Origin: Thermolongibacillus altinsuensis
Lineage (GTDB): Bacteria > Bacillota > Bacilli > Bacillales > Anoxybacillaceae
DNA: 64,000 nucleotides
Direction: 5' to 3'
Assembly (NCBI RefSeq): GCF_004341205.1
Contig: NZ_SLUL01000001.1
Span: forward strand, 186,001-250,000
Numbering within the stretch: position 1 is the first letter of the stretch; each line of letters begins with the position of its first letter. Shown here piece by piece: positions 61,557-64,000 of this stretch. Made by a program: the position numbers and the translations under genes. The notes below the pieces were generated by a model, which saw only the letters and a list, made by a program, of their open reading frames with translations, searched no databases and was not told where the DNA came from.

Positions 61557-62732
61557 TTATTCCTCCATTTCATTAGTAAATGTTGAAATCAAGCCAATTT
61601 CTTTTAGAATTTCATCGTTGTGTTCCCCGGCAAGAGGAGGCGGGATCCGATAAGAAACTTTCGTATCTGACATTTTCAGCGGACTCCCAACAAGTTTCAA
61701 TGTTCCGACTTTTGGGTGCTCCATTGTTACAACCATTTCTCTTGCAAGCGTTTGAGGATCTTGAAAAAGCTGATCAAGCGTGTTGACTGGTCCGCATGGG
61801 ACGCCCTTCTCTGCAAGAAGCTGTTGCCATTCCGCCTTTGTCCTCTTTTTGATTTCTTCATTTAGGCGCTGGTTCAGTTCATCACGGTAGGCAACACGGC
61901 CAGGATTCGTTTGAAAGCGCGGATCTTTTCCAATCGTTGGATCGGAAAGAAGCTCGCAAAGCGACTGAAACTGTCGATCATTGCCTACAGCTATGACAAG
62001 CAAGCCGTCGCTTGCTTCATACGTAGAGTACGGGACGATGTTTGGATGGTCGTTTCCGAGACGCTTTGGAACCTCTCCTGACATTAAGTAGTTTGAAGCT
62101 ACGTTTACGAGTGTGCTGATCGCTGAGTCGAACAAGGAAAGGTCAATTTTTTGTCCGCGGCCTGTTTTCTCCCTGGCGAGTAAGGCAGCCTGTACAGCAA
62201 TGGCAGCGTATAGGCCGGTAAATACATCCGTGATGGCGACCCCCACTTTCAGCGGTCCGGAAGATTCTGTGCCTGTAATGCTCATCCATCCGCTCATCGC
62301 TTGAATGATGTAGTCATAGCCCGGTAGATGACGATAAGGGCCCGTTTCACCAAATCCGGTAATGGAGCAGTAGATGAGTTGCGGATTGAGTGAAGAAAGA
62401 GCGTTATAATCAAGACCAAACTTTTCCATCGTCCCCGTTTTGAAATTGTGAATGACAACGTCTACTGTTTTGGCAAGACGGCGGATCACTTCCTTTCCTT
62501 CTTCTGTCTTTAGGTTGACAGTGATGCTTCGTTTGTTTCGATTGGCTGAGATGTAATAGGCGCTGACACCGTTTTGAAATGGCGGTCCCCAAAAACGGGT
62601 GTCATCCGATCCGCCAGGCGCTTCGACTTTAATAACGTCTGCTCCAAGATCGCCAAGAATCATCGTCGAGTAAGGACCGGCGAGAACTCGAGTCATGTCG
62701 AGAATGCGAATTCCGTCCAGCGCTCCTGTCAT
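61557..62732 (-). CDS. CaiB/BaiF family CoA-transferase (glutarate CoA-transferase candidate)
   Basis: 391 aa class III CoA-transferase. RILDMTRVLAGPYSTMILGDLGADVIKVE at the N-terminus, NRNKRSITVNLKTEEGK, and LSLFDSAISTLVN follow; the catalytic Asp is expected in the DLSLFD region. In animals the family member SUGCT makes glutaryl-CoA from glutarate and succinyl-CoA, which is the role suggested by the dehydrogenase next to it. ATG 62732 follows AGGAGGTGA. Preceded by a 225-nt leader with a terminator. Confidence 0.82.
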   Translation of the reverse strand: MTGALDGIRILDMTRVLAGPYSTMILGDLGADVIKVEAPGGSDDTRFWGPPFQNGVSAYYISANRNKRSITVNLKTEEGKEVIRRLAKTVDVVIHNFKTGTMEKFGLDYNALSSLNPQLIYCSITGFGETGPYRHLPGYDYIIQAMSGWMSITGTESSGPLKVGVAITDVFTGLYAAIAVQAALLAREKTGRGQKIDLSLFDSAISTLVNVASNYLMSGEVPKRLGNDHPNIVPYSTYEASDGLLVIAVGNDRQFQSLCELLSDPTIGKDPRFQTNPGRVAYRDELNQRLNEEIKKRTKAEWQQLLAEKGVPCGPVNTLDQLFQDPQTLAREMVVTMEHPKVGTLKLVGSPLKMSDTKVSYRIPPPLAGEHNDEILKEIGLISTFTNEMEE

Positions 62733-62994
62733 GCATTCACCTCCTGTTTCAGCAAGCAAATAAAAAAGCCGATTCCTTCCTTGACAGCTTAACGATTAGG
62801 AAAGGAACCGGCTTAACGATCCGAGAGAGCGCTTCGGCAAAGAAACGGCTGTCGGATCGAAACAGTTCTTTAAGAAAAAACAATTATGAAGTTTTTGTTT
62901 CAATCGACCGCTCGCACACCGTCGGCTGTTAAAACCGACTGAAGAGACGGTTACTTTTGCTTTTTATTATAAGGGAAGGTTGTTCTATTGTAAA
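62733..62994 (-). promoter_or_regulatory. Promoter and structured leader of the CoA-transferase operon
   Basis: TTTACA (complement 62989-62994), 17 nt, TATAAT (complement 62966-62971) is a near-consensus SigA promoter. The ~225-nt leader has stems GTCGG/CCGAC (62921-62939) and CGATCCGA/TCGGATCG (62817-62859) before the leader terminator. I do not recognise a known riboswitch class; lysine, glycine, SAM and T-box hallmarks were looked for and not found. Confidence 0.65.
62767..62813 (-). terminator. Leader terminator in front of the CoA-transferase operon
   Basis: On minus AGCCGGTTCCTTTCC pairs with GGAAGGAATCGGCT (one G-U, one bulge) over an 18-nt loop, then TTTTTTATTTG. It lies between promoter and SD. 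Confidence 0.8.
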
Positions 62995-63027
62995 TATTTT
63001 TTGTAAAATTAAAATATTAAAAATAAT

Positions 63028-63182
63028 TTGACAATAACCGTATATCTCGTTTACAATAGAAGCAACTGAAAATAGCATATATAGAAAAACTGTGGAATCT
63101 ATTCTACTCGCCCTGCAGGCGAGAGGCACAATAGATACCGGCCAGTTTAATCATTATTTTCGATGATTAAGCTGGCCTTTTT
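63028..63182 (+). promoter_or_regulatory. Promoter, small aptamer-like stem and leader terminator of gabT
   Basis: TTGACA (63028-63033), 18 nt, TACAAT (63052-63057). The leader folds a two-tier stem, ATCTATT/AATAGAT (63097-63103, 63130-63136) enclosing CTCGCC/GGCGAG (63107-63112, 63118-63123). A terminator follows: GGCCAG.TTAATCAT (63140-63154) pairs with ATGATTAA.CTGGCC (63163-63177), then a T tract, all before the gabT SD. Confidence 0.72.
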
Positions 63183-63214
63183 CTATTTTAATCATTTTTA
63201 AGGAGGGAGTTTTT

Positions 63215-64000
63215 ATGTCAATGTCACATACGTATTCTGCATCACAATCTGAAAAATGGATGGAAAGAAGATTGAAGGCGGTTTCGAGAGCTCCGTATCA
63301 CGTGACAGGGATTTTTATTAAGGAAGCAAAAGGAGCCATCATTACCGATGTTGATGGAAAGGAGTACATTGATTTTGCCGGTGGGATCGGCGTTCAGAAC
63401 GTTGGTCATTGTCACCCAAAAGTGGTGGAGGCCGTAAAGCGGCAAGCAGAGTCATTTATTCATCCATGCTTTCATGTGACCGCATATGAATCATATGTCG
63501 AACTCGCTGAGAAACTGAACTCCCTTGTGCCAGGGGATTTTCCAAAAAAAGCAATCTTTTTAAACAGCGGCGCAGAAGCTGTGGAAAACGCTGTTAAAAT
63601 CGCACGCAAATATACGGGACGCCAAGCAGTTCTTTCCTTTACCGGCGGCTATCACGGACGTACGCTGCTTACGATGTCACTGACGAGCAAAGTGATGCCG
63701 TACAAAAAAGGATTCGGACCGTTTGCGCCTGAAGTTTATAAACTTCCTTTTCCTTATTATTACCGTTCAGATGGCATGACTGCCGATGAGGTCGATGACC
63801 AATTGATTAAGAGGCTTCGTCATTTCTTTATCGCTGAAGTAGCTCCTGAAGATGTTGCTGCGATCATTGTTGAACCTGTGCAAGGAGAAGGGGGATTTAT
63901 CGTTCCATCACGTCGTTTTATGAAGGCAATTCGCGATATTTGTGATGAGTATGGGATTGTCATGATTGCAGATGAAATTCAGACTGGTTTTGCCCGTACA
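63215..64000 (+). CDS. gabT: GabT-type aminotransferase (4-aminobutyrate / 5-aminovalerate), 3' end outside window
   Basis: 262 codons visible of about 440. Class III PLP aminotransferase: FAGGIGVQNVGHCHPKVV, FLNSGAEAVENAVKIARKYTG, FTGGYHGRTLLTMS, EPVQGEGGFIVPS and DEIQTGFART (PLP-phosphate and pyridine-N Asp). The PLP Lys lies beyond the edge. ATG 63215 with AGGAGGGAG upstream. Paired with the divergent glutarate genes, 5-aminovalerate is as likely a substrate as GABA. Confidence 0.9.
   Translation, partial: MSMSHTYSASQSEKWMERRLKAVSRAPYHVTGIFIKEAKGAIITDVDGKEYIDFAGGIGVQNVGHCHPKVVEAVKRQAESFIHPCFHVTAYESYVELAEKLNSLVPGDFPKKAIFLNSGAEAVENAVKIARKYTGRQAVLSFTGGYHGRTLLTMSLTSKVMPYKKGFGPFAPEVYKLPFPYYYRSDGMTADEVDDQLIKRLRHFFIAEVAPEDVAAIIVEPVQGEGGFIVPSRRFMKAIRDICDEYGIVMIADEIQTGFART

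Noticed and set aside
62733-63182. Lysine, glycine or T-box riboswitch in the gabT/CoA-transferase leaders
   Set aside because: Hallmark sequences (AGAGGTGC with AGTA, GGAGAG with CCGAAGG, TGGTACCGCG) were not found, so no class name is given.

Overview
The window is chromosomal DNA of a thermophilic, spore-forming member of Bacillaceae, most like Anoxybacillus or Geobacillus. The evidence is strict Bacillus subtilis synteny (cca-birA-panBCD-dinG-ypmA-ypmB-aspB-asnS-dnaD-nth-ypoC/ponA-recU), spore and Bacillus-specific small genes (sspM, yppF, yppG), SD-rich starts with frequent GTG/TTG, and IS982- and TnpB-type elements. The species call is inference; no 16S gene is present.

Layout. 1-16.6 kb is core: tRNA CCA addition, biotin ligase/repressor, pantothenate synthesis, DinG, Asp aminotransferase, AsnRS, replication initiation (DnaD), endonuclease III, PBP1 and RecU. 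16.8-29.5 kb holds a SulP transporter with a co-transcribed ArsR regulator, small sporulation-type genes, an Hsp20, glpD behind a leader terminator, an EcsC protein, a lipoprotein, aminopeptidase AmpS, glycerate kinase, a YhfC membrane protease and a VOC protein. 29.9-32.6 kb is a biotin operon (bioF-bioH-bioC) with a recognisable BirA operator; its regulator BirA is encoded at 1.1 kb.

33.8-51.2 kb is an AT-rich defence island. Its right part is a complete DNA phosphorothioation operon, dndB-dndC-dndD-dndE-dndA, behind a promoter with a 16-bp palindrome. No dndFGH restriction genes are visible. Instead the left part carries a second DndD-like ATPase with a second DndE-like protein and a small partner, divergent from a UvrD helicase and an AddB-like Fe-S protein whose helicase and nuclease sites look degenerate. 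A NERD-domain protein and a winged-helix/PD-(D/E)XK protein accompany them. A zinc-ribbon protein, an HNH endonuclease and a frameshifted MazG-like gene follow dndB. This set is the best candidate for an undescribed system: a phosphorothioate-linked restriction or DNA-processing module built on a duplicated DndD/DndE pair plus an AddAB-like machine.

51.2-54.0 kb is mobile-element debris: an IS982-family copy with an internally shortened transposase, and an IS605-type element with a dead tnpB that cuts into a membrane-protein gene. 54.1-60.2 kb returns to chromosomal genes (sirtuin, short-chain fatty acid transporter, HAD phosphatase, glutaminase, DUF3870). 60.3-64.0 kb holds two divergent units that fit 5-aminovalerate/glutarate catabolism: a GabT-type aminotransferase on one side, a CaiB/BaiF CoA-transferase and an acyl-CoA dehydrogenase on the other. 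Both transcripts start with a leader ending in a strong intrinsic terminator, which suggests paired transcription attenuation.

All calls come from reading sequence and translations; no database search was run.
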